A DNA stretch of 64,000 nt from JABDGM01 sp046349975 (GTDB taxonomy: Bacteria > Planctomycetota > Planctomycetia > Pirellulales > Lacipirellulaceae), in the NCBI GenBank assembly GCA_046349975.1, contig JAXMBH010000003.1, positions 124,001 through 188,000 of the forward strand. Direction: 5' to 3'. The position numbers and the translations under genes are program-made. The notes under the pieces were generated by a model. That model was not told where the DNA came from. It did no database searches and saw only the letters and a program-made list of their open reading frames with translations. This document shows positions 18,159-26,909 of this stretch, piece after piece. Positions within the stretch are counted from its first letter, which is position 1. The number at the start of each line of letters is the position of its first letter.

Positions 18159-20162
18159 ATGAGTGCAGTTTCAGTCACAAAAATCGCCCGCGCCCATTCC
18201 CAGGCAGCGATTACGATCGGCTCCTTCCTACTGCTGTTAATCGCGATGCCCGCCATCGCCCCCGCCCAAATCACGCTCACCGGGAGCAGCCTGTCCCACC
18301 GCTCCTCCGGCAGCGGCTCTGGCAACTGGACGCTCTCCGATAACGGCTACGTCGGCACCTACTTCACGCTTGCTGCAAAGGGCGACGTCACGCTTACCGT
18401 GAATGCTTCCGGCACGACGAATGACAGTGTTCTGCCCCACATGAACATCGTCGTAGCCGATACGAAGACCGGTTTCGACGTCGCTTCCGGATTTACCAAC
18501 TACGAGCAAACACTGAACTTGCCAGCCGGCACGTACTTTGTCCGTACCGAATTCAACAACGACATCCCGACCGCCAACCGCCAACTCACGGTCGGCAGTC
18601 TCAAGATTGCCGGCGCAACGTCCGTTAGCAACACGACGAACCAAACCACTAATAACGCCAGCGCCCTGGCGGCCGCCGACACGTACATCGCCAACTATCG
18701 CCAAGGCCCTGCCGATCTGAGCGTCGTCGGCGTTGCGCCCGGCACCTCCGTCCACGTAAAACTCAAGCAACACGACTTTCGCTTTGGCACCGCCGTTGGC
18801 GGAAACACGCTCACCGGCGTAAATCAGTTACTAAATAACACGACGTATTCCGACAAGCTGCTCAGCCACTTCAACGCCGTCACGCCCGGCAACGCTGGCA
18901 AGTGGGCGAACAACGAAGCAGCGCAAGACGTCGTCACCATGTCCGGCGTCGATCGCATCCTGCAATACGCCGAAGCTAACAGTTTGCGCGTGAGAATGCA
19001 CAATCTGCTGTGGGCCGATCAGCAGCAACCCACCTGGGCCACAACCCTGCTAACCAACGCGAGCAACGGCAACGCCACGGCCAAAGCGGATCTCCGCGCC
19101 GAAATCAGCGAGCGAATCGACTACTACGTTGGCAACAACGACGCGAATACGACCGATGATCGCGCCCGCCGCTATGTCGAAATGGACCTGCTCAACGAGC
19201 ACGAACATCAGCCCAAGTATTGGAATGTCTACGGCCCAGCCGGCATCGCCGACATCTACAACGAAGCTGCATCAGCCGTCACAGCTGCCGGCGCTAACGC
19301 TAAGTTGTTCCTGAACGAATACAACGTGCTGCAATACGGCGCCGATAACTACGGCAACTGGTACCGCCAGGACGTCGAAGCCCTCGCCAACAACGGCGGA
19401 GCCATTGGCGGCATTGGCGTGCAGTACTATCCGTTCTTCGTGGGCGACAGCAACGCCCACAGCCCGGCTCGCATCAACCAAATCTTTCAGAACCTGGCCG
19501 TCACCGGCCTCCCCATCGCCCTCACCGAGTTCGGCGTGCAAACCAACAACAGCACAACCACCACTCAAGCCGCCACATACCTGACCGACACGATGCGAAT
19601 GGTCTTCGGCTCACCCGACACCACGACCTTCACCACGTGGGGCTTCTGGGCCAACGACGTTTGGAGCCAAGCCCCGCTCGCCGCCTTGTTCGATGCGAAT
19701 TGGAATCTCACGCCGGCCGGCGTCGCCTACGAAGCCCTCATGAATCAATGGAGCACCGATATCACGCTCCCTGTCGACAGCAACGGCCGCATCAACTTCG
19801 CCGGCTTTTACGGCGACTACGACGTCACCATGAACGGCCACACCTACAGCCTCTCGCTGCAGAAAGGCACCGCTGCGTATTCACTCGTCGTCGCCCCGGG
19901 CGATTACAACGCCGACGGCATCGTCGACGCCGCCGACTACGTCGTGTGGCGGAGCTCACTCGGCTCCACGACCGACCTCCGCGCCGATGGGAACGGCGAC
20001 CGTGTCGTCGACGATGCTGATTTCGACATCTGGCGCTCATTCTTGGGGACCAGCTACGCCGCCGGCTCGACAATCGCCGTACAAGTCCCAGAGACCGGCG
20101 CGACGTTGCTGTTAACGCTGCTCATGAGCGGACTGGTATGCAGCCGAGGACGCCTCGGCTGA
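18159..20162 (+). CDS. Secreted endo-1,4-beta-xylanase GH10 with N-terminal beta domain and dockerin-like/C-terminal anchor tail
   Basis: Cuts the xylan backbone. The ATG at 18159 (MSAVSVTKIARAHSQ) is preferred: AGGAACAGGCGGA lies just upstream and a signal peptide follows; an ATG at 18120 adds 13 residues. After the signal comes a ~130-residue beta-rich domain (binding or lamina type), then the GH10 barrel with acid/base Glu347 in MDLLNEHEH and nucleophile Glu457 in IALTEFGV. The tail has two dockerin-like calcium repeats (GDYNADGIVDAADYVVWR and GNGDRVVDDADFDIWR), then a hydrophobic stretch and Arg-rich end (VPETG...LLLTLLMSGLVCSRGR) that looks like a degenerate PEP-CTERM sorting signal. It is convergent with a second GH10 gene 39 bp away. 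Subsites diverge from typical GH10, so specificity is uncertain. Confidence 0.88.
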   Translation: MSAVSVTKIARAHSQAAITIGSFLLLLIAMPAIAPAQITLTGSSLSHRSSGSGSGNWTLSDNGYVGTYFTLAAKGDVTLTVNASGTTNDSVLPHMNIVVADTKTGFDVASGFTNYEQTLNLPAGTYFVRTEFNNDIPTANRQLTVGSLKIAGATSVSNTTNQTTNNASALAAADTYIANYRQGPADLSVVGVAPGTSVHVKLKQHDFRFGTAVGGNTLTGVNQLLNNTTYSDKLLSHFNAVTPGNAGKWANNEAAQDVVTMSGVDRILQYAEANSLRVRMHNLLWADQQQPTWATTLLTNASNGNATAKADLRAEISERIDYYVGNNDANTTDDRARRYVEMDLLNEHEHQPKYWNVYGPAGIADIYNEAASAVTAAGANAKLFLNEYNVLQYGADNYGNWYRQDVEALANNGGAIGGIGVQYYPFFVGDSNAHSPARINQIFQNLAVTGLPIALTEFGVQTNNSTTTTQAATYLTDTMRMVFGSPDTTTFTTWGFWANDVWSQAPLAALFDANWNLTPAGVAYEALMNQWSTDITLPVDSNGRINFAGFYGDYDVTMNGHTYSLSLQKGTAAYSLVVAPGDYNADGIVDAADYVVWRSSLGSTTDLRADGNGDRVVDDADFDIWRSFLGTSYAAGSTIAVQVPETGATLLLTLLMSGLVCSRGRLG

Positions 20163-20201
20163 TCCGGATATAAGATTAGCAACGACCGAACTTGGGCGCG
20201 T

Positions 20202-21377
20202 CTACTGCCGCTCAGCCGTCTGCAAGACAGCTTCAAACGCTGTCTTCTGCCGCAACTCGCGATCGAACAACAGCGGATAATCATGCCGTCCGCGCATCGG
20301 CCAGTTGTTCCGCCACGTTTGTCCGTCGTCGATGCCCCAGAACGTCACACGGTCGAGCTTATCGGCGTGCTTCACAAAGATGCGGAAGACCTCCGCATAC
20401 CGCTCGGCCAGCTTCTTCTGCACCGCCGCCGGCAGCCCCGCGGCATACGGATCCAACTCCTTCCGCAGCTTCTCATTGCGCGTAATATCGGCCCCGCGGG
20501 CCCGCTGCGCATCCGGCAGCACGGTCATATCCAGCTCGGTGATCATCAGCTTCACGCCCAGGTCACTGTAGTCCTGGAACATCGCTTCGATTTCATCCGC
20601 GCTCGGGTAGTCGAGTCCCCAATGCCCTTGCAGCCCGAGCCCGTCGATCGGCACGCCCTTCGCCTGCAGCCCGCGCACGAGTTCCTTGATCGCCCGCCGC
20701 TTCTCCGGCTTCCATTCGTTGTAGTCGTTGTAATACAACTCCGCCTTGGGATCGCTGTCGTGGGCGAACCGAAACGCCTTCTCCACGTAATCGTCGCCGA
20801 TGATCTCGCGCCACTTCGTCTTTCGCAGCGTGCCGTCGTCGTCGATCGCTTCATTGACGACATCCCAACCGCCGACGCGACCTTTGTATCGCCCTACGAC
20901 CGTGGCAATATGCTCCCGCATTCGCGCGAGCAAGGCTTCGCGCGAGAGCGGCTTGCCGGCGTCATCCGCAAAGACCCAGGCCGGCGTCTGGTTGTGCCAG
21001 ACCAGGCAATGCCCGACGACGAACATTCCGTTCTGCGTGCCGAACTTCACGAACCGGTCGGCTGGGGCGAAATTGAAGTCCTTCAGTGCCGGGTGCACCT
21101 CCGCCCACTTGAGCATGTTTTCTGGCGTGATTGAGCTGAACTGCCGTGCCGCTAGTTGCAGCGACGCCGAATCGGGTATCGCAATCTGCTCGGTCCCGAT
21201 GGCTGCCCCCACCAGGAATTGTTTCGCGAATGCCTGCTTCAGCGCCGCCGGCTCCACGGCCCCACACGTCGCCGCGACCATCCAGCAGCCGCCAAACAAT
21301 AGCCCGCCCAGCAGACCGCGCCGCACTCTCCACGACTTCCCTTCAATCGATTCTGCAAACATAGGCACTCTAACCAT
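20202..21377 (-). CDS. Endo-1,4-beta-xylanase GH10, compact exported form
   Basis: A canonical GH10 enzyme of 391 residues: SSITPENMLKW, HCLVWHNQTPAW, acid/base Glu176 in GGWDVVNEAIDDDG, LYYNDYN, and nucleophile Glu281 in LMITELDM, ending with FWGIDDGQTWRNNWP. An N-terminal signal peptide (RRGLLGGLLFGGCWMVAATCG) predicts export. Two in-frame ATGs, at 21377 and 21362, cannot be separated. Unlike the neighbouring GH10 protein it has no dockerin, accessory or anchor region, so it is probably periplasmic or freely secreted and may act on smaller fragments. It is followed upstream (15 bp) by the GPH symporter gene on the same strand, consistent with a transporter-xylanase operon. Confidence 0.95.
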   Translation of the reverse strand: MVRVPMFAESIEGKSWRVRRGLLGGLLFGGCWMVAATCGAVEPAALKQAFAKQFLVGAAIGTEQIAIPDSASLQLAARQFSSITPENMLKWAEVHPALKDFNFAPADRFVKFGTQNGMFVVGHCLVWHNQTPAWVFADDAGKPLSREALLARMREHIATVVGRYKGRVGGWDVVNEAIDDDGTLRKTKWREIIGDDYVEKAFRFAHDSDPKAELYYNDYNEWKPEKRRAIKELVRGLQAKGVPIDGLGLQGHWGLDYPSADEIEAMFQDYSDLGVKLMITELDMTVLPDAQRARGADITRNEKLRKELDPYAAGLPAAVQKKLAERYAEVFRIFVKHADKLDRVTFWGIDDGQTWRNNWPMRGRHDYPLLFDRELRQKTAFEAVLQTAERQ

Positions 21378-21392
21378 TCACGAAAACCGAAC

Positions 21393-22916
21393 TCAAGTCG
21401 CTGCCGCTGTCCGCCGCGCCGCGAGTTCCTCGGCAATCTGCATCGTCATCCGTTTGTTGATCTTGTACGCCACCAGGAGCAGCGTGCAGACCGCGAACAT
21501 CGCGCCCGGCACAAAGCTGCAGCAGCGACGAATGCCCTCGAGCGTCTCGGCACTCTGGTCCACATTTGCCTCATACCCATAGCTCGCCAGCAGCGTGAGC
21601 AGCAGGAACGAGCCCACGCTGAGCCCCGCCTTCAGCGCAAAACCGATCGTGGCGAACACCATGCCCGTGGCCCGTCGCCCGGTGCGCCATTCGGAGTAGT
21701 CCGCCACATCGGCGAACATCGCCCACAAGAGCGGAATCGTTGGCCCGTACGTCACGGCCGCGAGCACGGTGAGCGCCACCATCCACCCGATATCCGTCGG
21801 CCGCGGCAAATAGAACAGCAGCGAGACCACCGCCGTCAGCGCGAATCCTACGACCGCAATAAACTTCTTCCCGAACGCCTTCGACAATAGCGGCGAGGCT
21901 AAAATCACGATGATGAACACGATCTTCTCGATGATGTTGATCACACTGTTCGCCACGTCGGCCACGTTCGAGCCAGCCAAATTCGCCCGGTCGGCATGCA
22001 CCACATACCCCAAGAATTCCAACACCCCGCCCGGCGGCTGCGTGCCCGCTGCGATCGGGGGCGCCGTGAGGTGCAGAGTCGAGAGCCAATCGTACATCGC
22101 CGTCTTGTCGGCATAGTAATGGTAGTAGTTGTAGAACGCCCCGCCCTTGAGCGAGAGAATCGCGAAGTGAATGAGCGTCATCACGAACATCACCGCCCAC
22201 GGGCTGTTCGCGAACAAATCGGCAAAATCCTGCGCCGGCGTGCTCTTGTGCGCCGCCGCCGGCTCGATCCGTTCCCGCGTCGTTGCAAACGTGATCAAGA
22301 AGAACACGACGCACACCACGGCCCACACGCCCATCGTGATCTGCCAACCCGTGGCCCGAGCCGTCGCCCCTTCGCCATACAGCCCGGCGAACTTGGCCAC
22401 CAGCGGCAACGTGAACCCGCCCACGGCGAGCTGCGCCAAGTTCACCGCCACAAACCGATACGAGTTCAGCTTCGTCCGCTCCTGCGAGTCGCCCGTCATC
22501 ACGCCGCCGAGCGCCGAATATGGCATGTTGTTCGCCGAGTACAGCGTCATGAGCATCACGTTCGTGACGAGCGCGTACCACATGAGCGACGTCGCGCTCC
22601 AGCCCGCGGGCGTCGTGTACGCGAGGACCATGACGATGCCCCACGGCAGGGCCGTGCACAAAATCCACGGACGAAACCGCCCCCAGCGCGACCGCGTGCG
22701 ATCGGCCATCACGCCCATCAGCGGGTCAAAGAACGCGTCCCACAACCGCGCGACCAGAATGATGATGCCCGTCGTACCGGCGGCGATCCCCATCACATCG
22801 GTGTAGAAATTCGCCTGGAACAGAATCATCGTCATGAAGACGAAGTTGGCGGCGGCATCCCCCAGGCTGTAACCCAGCTTCTCTGCAACCGACAGCCGCT
22901 CATTTCCCGCAGGCAT
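21393..22916 (-). CDS. GPH-type glycoside/pentoside/hexuronide cation symporter (MFS)
   Basis: Inner-membrane importer of 507 residues with about twelve membrane segments. The N-terminus KLGYSLGDAAANFVFM, RLWDAFFDPLMGVMADRTRSRWGRFRPW and AYTTPAGWS match the MelB/XynB/UidB branch of the major facilitator superfamily, which co-transports sugars with Na+ or H+. A longer loop (about 290-330) containing DRANLAGSNVADVAN is not common in the family. It is transcribed just ahead of the compact GH10 gene and sits inside the glucuronoxylan region, so xylo-oligosaccharides or aldouronic acids are the likely cargo. Cargo is inferred from context. Confidence 0.9.
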   Translation of the reverse strand: MPAGNERLSVAEKLGYSLGDAAANFVFMTMILFQANFYTDVMGIAAGTTGIIILVARLWDAFFDPLMGVMADRTRSRWGRFRPWILCTALPWGIVMVLAYTTPAGWSATSLMWYALVTNVMLMTLYSANNMPYSALGGVMTGDSQERTKLNSYRFVAVNLAQLAVGGFTLPLVAKFAGLYGEGATARATGWQITMGVWAVVCVVFFLITFATTRERIEPAAAHKSTPAQDFADLFANSPWAVMFVMTLIHFAILSLKGGAFYNYYHYYADKTAMYDWLSTLHLTAPPIAAGTQPPGGVLEFLGYVVHADRANLAGSNVADVANSVINIIEKIVFIIVILASPLLSKAFGKKFIAVVGFALTAVVSLLFYLPRPTDIGWMVALTVLAAVTYGPTIPLLWAMFADVADYSEWRTGRRATGMVFATIGFALKAGLSVGSFLLLTLLASYGYEANVDQSAETLEGIRRCCSFVPGAMFAVCTLLLVAYKINKRMTMQIAEELAARRTAAAT

Positions 22917-23060
22917 AATCTAACTCGCAACCGAAGTGCCCTCGTCGACTTTGCCCCGATTCCTCGAATCAGTCGCAGGGCGATAGCCCGCGGTTTGGCA
23001 CTACACTTCCAATGTGAACGCGGAGAACCGCCTGCCGCCGTCAAACGCAGAGCGCAACGG

Positions 23061-23504
23061 CTACTTCGACTTCAACTCAAGGTTGATCGTGTTGCGTCCG
23101 CGCTCGATCGTGTACTTAAGACCCGAAGTATCCGGCGATGCGTATTTATCTGGGTGCACCAAATTTGGCCGTGTCATCGCCCGTTCGCCCGGCTTCAAAT
23201 TCGGCTGCTGATAGACCTGGACGGCGACTTTATATTCGCCTGCCAGCATTCCTTGGGTGCGGCTTGTCCGCACGGTGTATGATCCATCAGGGTTGATATC
23301 GCCAATCCCCGGGTTGCGCGAACCATCGACCGGCACGAACGTGGCGATACCAGGGCCGATCGGCTTGCCATCGAGCGAGATCGTGCCGGTGACCAGCGCT
23401 TCCAATCGGTCGCCGCGGCAGCCCGAGAACACAACCAACAACGAGCCGACGAGTAGAGGCAGAACAACTACTCGCCGTGCGTCCACCTGCTTGCCCCTGC
23501 TCAT
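23061..23504 (-). CDS. Small lipoprotein with transthyretin/carboxypeptidase-regulatory-like domain
   Basis: A 147-residue protein starting at the ATG at 23504 (MSRGKQVDARRVVVLPLL); the frame is open further upstream but that part overlaps the end of the DUF1559 gene in sense direction. The hydrophobic core ends in VFSGC, a lipobox, so it should be lipid-anchored. The rest is one beta-sandwich with VTGTISLDGKPIGPGIATFVP and GDINPDGSYTV, the pattern of small planctomycete lipoproteins commonly found beside DUF1559 proteins, as here. Function is unknown; structural or carbohydrate-binding roles are possible. Spacing to the upstream gene is 49 bp. Confidence 0.8.
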   Translation of the reverse strand: MSRGKQVDARRVVVLPLLVGSLLVVFSGCRGDRLEALVTGTISLDGKPIGPGIATFVPVDGSRNPGIGDINPDGSYTVRTSRTQGMLAGEYKVAVQVYQQPNLKPGERAMTRPNLVHPDKYASPDTSGLKYTIERGRNTINLELKSK

Positions 23505-23553
23505 AAGAAGTGCTCGCCGACGTGATCTCAGCAGCCCGGACACGGCATCCGGA

Positions 23554-24648
23554 CTAAAAACTTCCAACAACTTCGCCGCCAGCCTTGGTCGACAGCGCGC
23601 GGTACACGGTGTGTTCAATGCTATCCGAAATGAACTGCACTGAACCATCGGTAAACGCGAAGTTCACGCCGCCGGGGTGATAACTCCGAAAACCGCGAAT
23701 GTTGGGCCAGCACGTTGCCAGACCCGTGTTGAGAGCGCCGCCACCGTCTTTGCAGCTTCCTGAGGTATTAAAATCCCAGTTGATTGCCACGCCCGTGGTC
23801 GCCCAGTCGCCATCGCTCGACCACGCGGGGCTGTTGCCATCGACGGGCGACGCTTCGCCAATGAGGAAGGTATGGCTAGTTCCATCGACGATTTTGTTGA
23901 TCTTTACGCCGCCGTTGTAATACGTATATCGCCATAATATTCCAGGTGCGTCGACTGCGCGATACATATTTGGGTCCGGGTTGCACCAATAACCAGCCGG
24001 AGTGTTGTGTGGTGGTTGTGGTTGCCAGAACGAAACGTCGCCCGCGTTGCCTTTGTAGTTCGTCGTTGCCACGAGGTATGGCGAGCTAGTCACGTTGGTG
24101 CCCGTGAAAGGAAACTGGCTCTGCTTCGGCCCCGCATTTTCATCCGAGGGACACTTCAAGACGGCAGGCTGAGTCGCCGCCGCGGCAATGACAACAGTAT
24201 TATTAAGATTGACGCCGGTCTTCTTGATCCAGCTTTGATCTGTATTCGGGGCCACAGGGCGCCCATCAAAGCCGATCTTCAATTGATCGTACAGCGCCTG
24301 TTCTTCCATTTGCGGCAGCACGCGCGGAATCCACCCGGCGCCACTCAACATACGCGCCGCACGCTTCGTATCTTGTGCGCCGGAAACTGTCGTTTTAGCC
24401 ACCTGGTCGTACGGAGCGTCTGGGCTGTAATCATCACTAATCGGAAAATGCTTGTTCTGATCGTGATAATTCAACACCGCGAGCGAGATATTCTTCGCAT
24501 TGCTGACGCACGAGTTCCGTCGTGCCGCCTCGCGAGCCGCCTGGATCGCCGGCAGCAACAATGCCACCAGGATCCCGATAATCGCGATTACGACCAATAA
24601 CTCGACCAGCGTAAACGCGGTCGCTGCTTTGATGGTTCTGCGTTCCAT
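23554..24648 (-). CDS. DUF1559 pseudopilin-like protein (H-X9-DG tail)
   Basis: A 364-residue exported protein. The start at 24648 puts a type IV prepilin-like signal (AFTLVELLVVIAIIGILVA) at the N-terminus, followed by LLPAIQAAREAARRNSC. The C-terminus has the family's H-x9-DG motif within YHPGGVNFAFTDGSVQFI. The central part is the DUF1559 (SBP_bac_10-like) region. This family is greatly expanded in planctomycetes, where many paralogues sit beside substrate-specific gene clusters; their role is not established, with surface or secretion-apparatus functions proposed. Here it lies between a small lipoprotein gene and a dockerin/PEP-CTERM gene inside the xylan region. Confidence 0.9.
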   Translation of the reverse strand: MERRTIKAATAFTLVELLVVIAIIGILVALLLPAIQAAREAARRNSCVSNAKNISLAVLNYHDQNKHFPISDDYSPDAPYDQVAKTTVSGAQDTKRAARMLSGAGWIPRVLPQMEEQALYDQLKIGFDGRPVAPNTDQSWIKKTGVNLNNTVVIAAAATQPAVLKCPSDENAGPKQSQFPFTGTNVTSSPYLVATTNYKGNAGDVSFWQPQPPHNTPAGYWCNPDPNMYRAVDAPGILWRYTYYNGGVKINKIVDGTSHTFLIGEASPVDGNSPAWSSDGDWATTGVAINWDFNTSGSCKDGGGALNTGLATCWPNIRGFRSYHPGGVNFAFTDGSVQFISDSIEHTVYRALSTKAGGEVVGSF

Positions 24649-24691
24649 AGATCGCCTATTGTGACATTCGTTCAGTACGGCATCGTGCCGC

Positions 24692-26425
24692 TCAATTGCT
24701 GCCACGAATTCGCCGTAAAACCGCTCCCGGACACAATGCTAACAAAGCGAAGATGGCAATCCCCGGTTCCGGCACTGCTGCCGCGCCGAGCCCCGCGCCG
24801 CTGCCCGCCGTGCTGCCGAAGTTCGCCCGCCACTGGTTGTATTGAGCAATGCCGACGGTCGCCCCGCCCGCCGGGTCGTTGGGGAGCGTGTTCGCTTGCC
24901 CGTTCACGTTCCGCCAGACCACGTAGTCGGCCGCGTCGACTTTGCCGTCGCTGTTGTAGTCGCCCGCGAGCACAGCCACATTCTTGCGAATCTCCAGCGA
25001 TTCGATTTCCAAATGTACGGTGCCGCTGCCGGCGCCGATGAACCCGCCGAATTCATAAAGATTGAAATCGGTCAACGAACCGTCGCCCGAATTCGTGAAT
25101 GTATACGCCGTTGCCGTACGCGAGAAACTCGTCAGTGGCACGCTCACGGTTGTGAACGTCGAGGTATTGAATTGATTCAACGGCAGATTAAAGGTGTATT
25201 GCTCCGCTCCCTGGTTAGCCGCCTCATCATTGCCGTCGAGATCTTTCAGGATCAACGTCAGCACCTGGCTGCTGTTCGCCAAAGCCTGCGTAAGCTTCGC
25301 CCGCACGTCGACACGCGCTGTCGTGCCATCGAACGTTTGATACGAAGCCACTCCATATTGGCCGAACGATGAATTCTCCGCATCGTCATCGGTGTTGATG
25401 ACAATATTCGTGAGTCCGCTCTGGTTGAACCGGCTCAACTGATCGGTGTTTCCGCTGGGATAATACTCGGTGCCATCGATTGTGATGCCGGTCGCCGTAT
25501 TGCGGCTGAACCCCGAACCGAACACGTAGCTCACGCCACTTTGGCCGTCCATCCGAGCGTACAAATTCGGATCTTTGTTAATCTTCACGACGCGTACGCT
25601 CTTGAACTCCACGTCCATAGCTGGCCCCCAATTCGCCGCCGTCTGGGGGCTTTGAACATGGATCACCGCCGCGCCGTTCGGCGCCCCGATGGCATTGCCT
25701 TGGAACGCGTTGAAGTCGGCGCCATCGGCGCCGTCGAGAACGTAGTTGTCGCGATAGGTGCTATTGCCGTACTCGAACATGAATGTCTTGCCGGTGAAGC
25801 TCACGCTCGTGATCGGAGTCGTCCACGTTGCATAGCCGTTCGGCTGAACGTGGGCGGCATACCAGTTGTTGATCTGCGTGTCGGTTGTCGTGCCGCCGAT
25901 CTGATAGCCGATCTGCTGCCCCGATCGTTTGCCGATCCCCGATGGGTCGTCATTGAAACCATCATGCTGCTCAAGGATCACATTGAAAAACGGCGTCGCA
26001 TTCGCGGCGTTCGGCTTGAACTCAACTTCAAGCTGATATTCGGCCGGATTGAAGACCGAGCCACCGAGCGCGCGGTCGAGAATTGGGAAGTAGGTTGAGT
26101 TCAAGTCAGTTTGCACATCACCCAAAAAAGTGTCGATCGGCGAGTCTGTGTTGTACATGTAGTAGGAATTGGTGCCGCCGCCGCCGTTCGGATCCACTTC
26201 GCGGATCCGCAGGGAGCGGTACCGGCCCGAGGCGCCGCCACTAATCAAAGTCGCGTTGCCGTAGGTGAACGAGTTAAAAATGCCCGCCTGGGTCGACTTG
26301 CTATTGGCGATCAATCCATCCATGCCAATGATCACCGGCGACGACGCCCGCGCCGCAGAGCAAACCACCGTCGCCAGGCCTGCCATCAACACCGCCAACC
26401 AGAATCGTCGCTTTGAAGCCAGCAT
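24692..26425 (-). CDS. Secreted PEP-CTERM protein with dockerin-like repeat, unknown function
   Basis: A 577-residue exported protein: signal peptide (RRFWLAVLMAGLATVVC), a long beta-rich body with Asn/Gly/Thr-rich strands that resembles lectin/laminarinase-like folds but shows no motif I can name, a dockerin-like calcium repeat (GDYNSDGKVDAADYVVWRN), and a PEP-CTERM end (AAVPEPGIAIFALLALCPG, then RRIRG). The tail predicts export and processing by an exosortase not encoded in this window. It belongs to the minus-strand set between xylR and the GH10/GPH genes, and a putative XylR box lies about 300 bp upstream. A polysaccharide-binding or degrading role is suggested by context only. Confidence 0.85.
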   Translation of the reverse strand: MLASKRRFWLAVLMAGLATVVCSAARASSPVIIGMDGLIANSKSTQAGIFNSFTYGNATLISGGASGRYRSLRIREVDPNGGGGTNSYYMYNTDSPIDTFLGDVQTDLNSTYFPILDRALGGSVFNPAEYQLEVEFKPNAANATPFFNVILEQHDGFNDDPSGIGKRSGQQIGYQIGGTTTDTQINNWYAAHVQPNGYATWTTPITSVSFTGKTFMFEYGNSTYRDNYVLDGADGADFNAFQGNAIGAPNGAAVIHVQSPQTAANWGPAMDVEFKSVRVVKINKDPNLYARMDGQSGVSYVFGSGFSRNTATGITIDGTEYYPSGNTDQLSRFNQSGLTNIVINTDDDAENSSFGQYGVASYQTFDGTTARVDVRAKLTQALANSSQVLTLILKDLDGNDEAANQGAEQYTFNLPLNQFNTSTFTTVSVPLTSFSRTATAYTFTNSGDGSLTDFNLYEFGGFIGAGSGTVHLEIESLEIRKNVAVLAGDYNSDGKVDAADYVVWRNVNGQANTLPNDPAGGATVGIAQYNQWRANFGSTAGSGAGLGAAAVPEPGIAIFALLALCPGAVLRRIRGSN

Positions 26426-26909
26426 CGTTTGTCTCCAGAAAGTGCATCAATTGCTCATGACGCCGATCACCGCGCGCACAGCATCGACTCCTGACAAGTC
26501 GACGAAGGGCGGCTCACTTCAAGATGCGCTGAGCCACACGCTGTATTAGATACCAACCGACAAAAGTCTTCCCGCTTCCAACCGCCAAACCTCCGCGACC
26601 CGCATACCGCGGCCTGGGAGCAAGCATGCCCTCCGCAAAGAAGCAACTGACCAAGAAGAGCACGCCTGTGTGGCCTATAAAACTCATTCTAAACAAGGCT
26701 ACAAGCACGACGACGCTGGATTACGCAAAAAAATGTTGCTATCGCGTATTCACCCCACACCGTGTGGTCGACCACGGCGGTTCACCTGCGCGTACGCCAA
26801 TGTCTGCGATTACATAGCGACTAATTGGTTAGCGGCGGGGCGCTAGCCTCCGTTTCCACAATCACTGCAACGAGAGCTGTGAGAGCCTTAGCCAAGAACG
26901 CGCCAGCAC
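26426..26909. other. Intergenic region upstream of the dockerin protein, downstream of xylR
   Basis: About 480 bp. It contains a putative XylR operator at 26723-26749. Two short open frames (26514-26708 minus, 26626-26817 plus) lack ribosome sites and known motifs and are not called. No clear terminator was seen. Confidence 0.5.
26723..26749 (+). promoter_or_regulatory. Putative XylR operator, copy C
   Basis: GCAAAAAAATGTTGCTATCG. The stretch AAAAATGTTGC is identical to copy A (13204-13230), and the A-tract matches copy B (28159-28185); the 3' half is less conserved. It lies about 300 bp before the start of the dockerin/PEP-CTERM gene, a long distance unless the promoter is equally far upstream. 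Confidence 0.5.

Noticed and set aside
18159..26425. A cellulosome, suggested by the dockerin-like repeats
   Set aside because: No cohesin or scaffoldin is present in the window, and such repeats are common in planctomycetes without cellulosomes.
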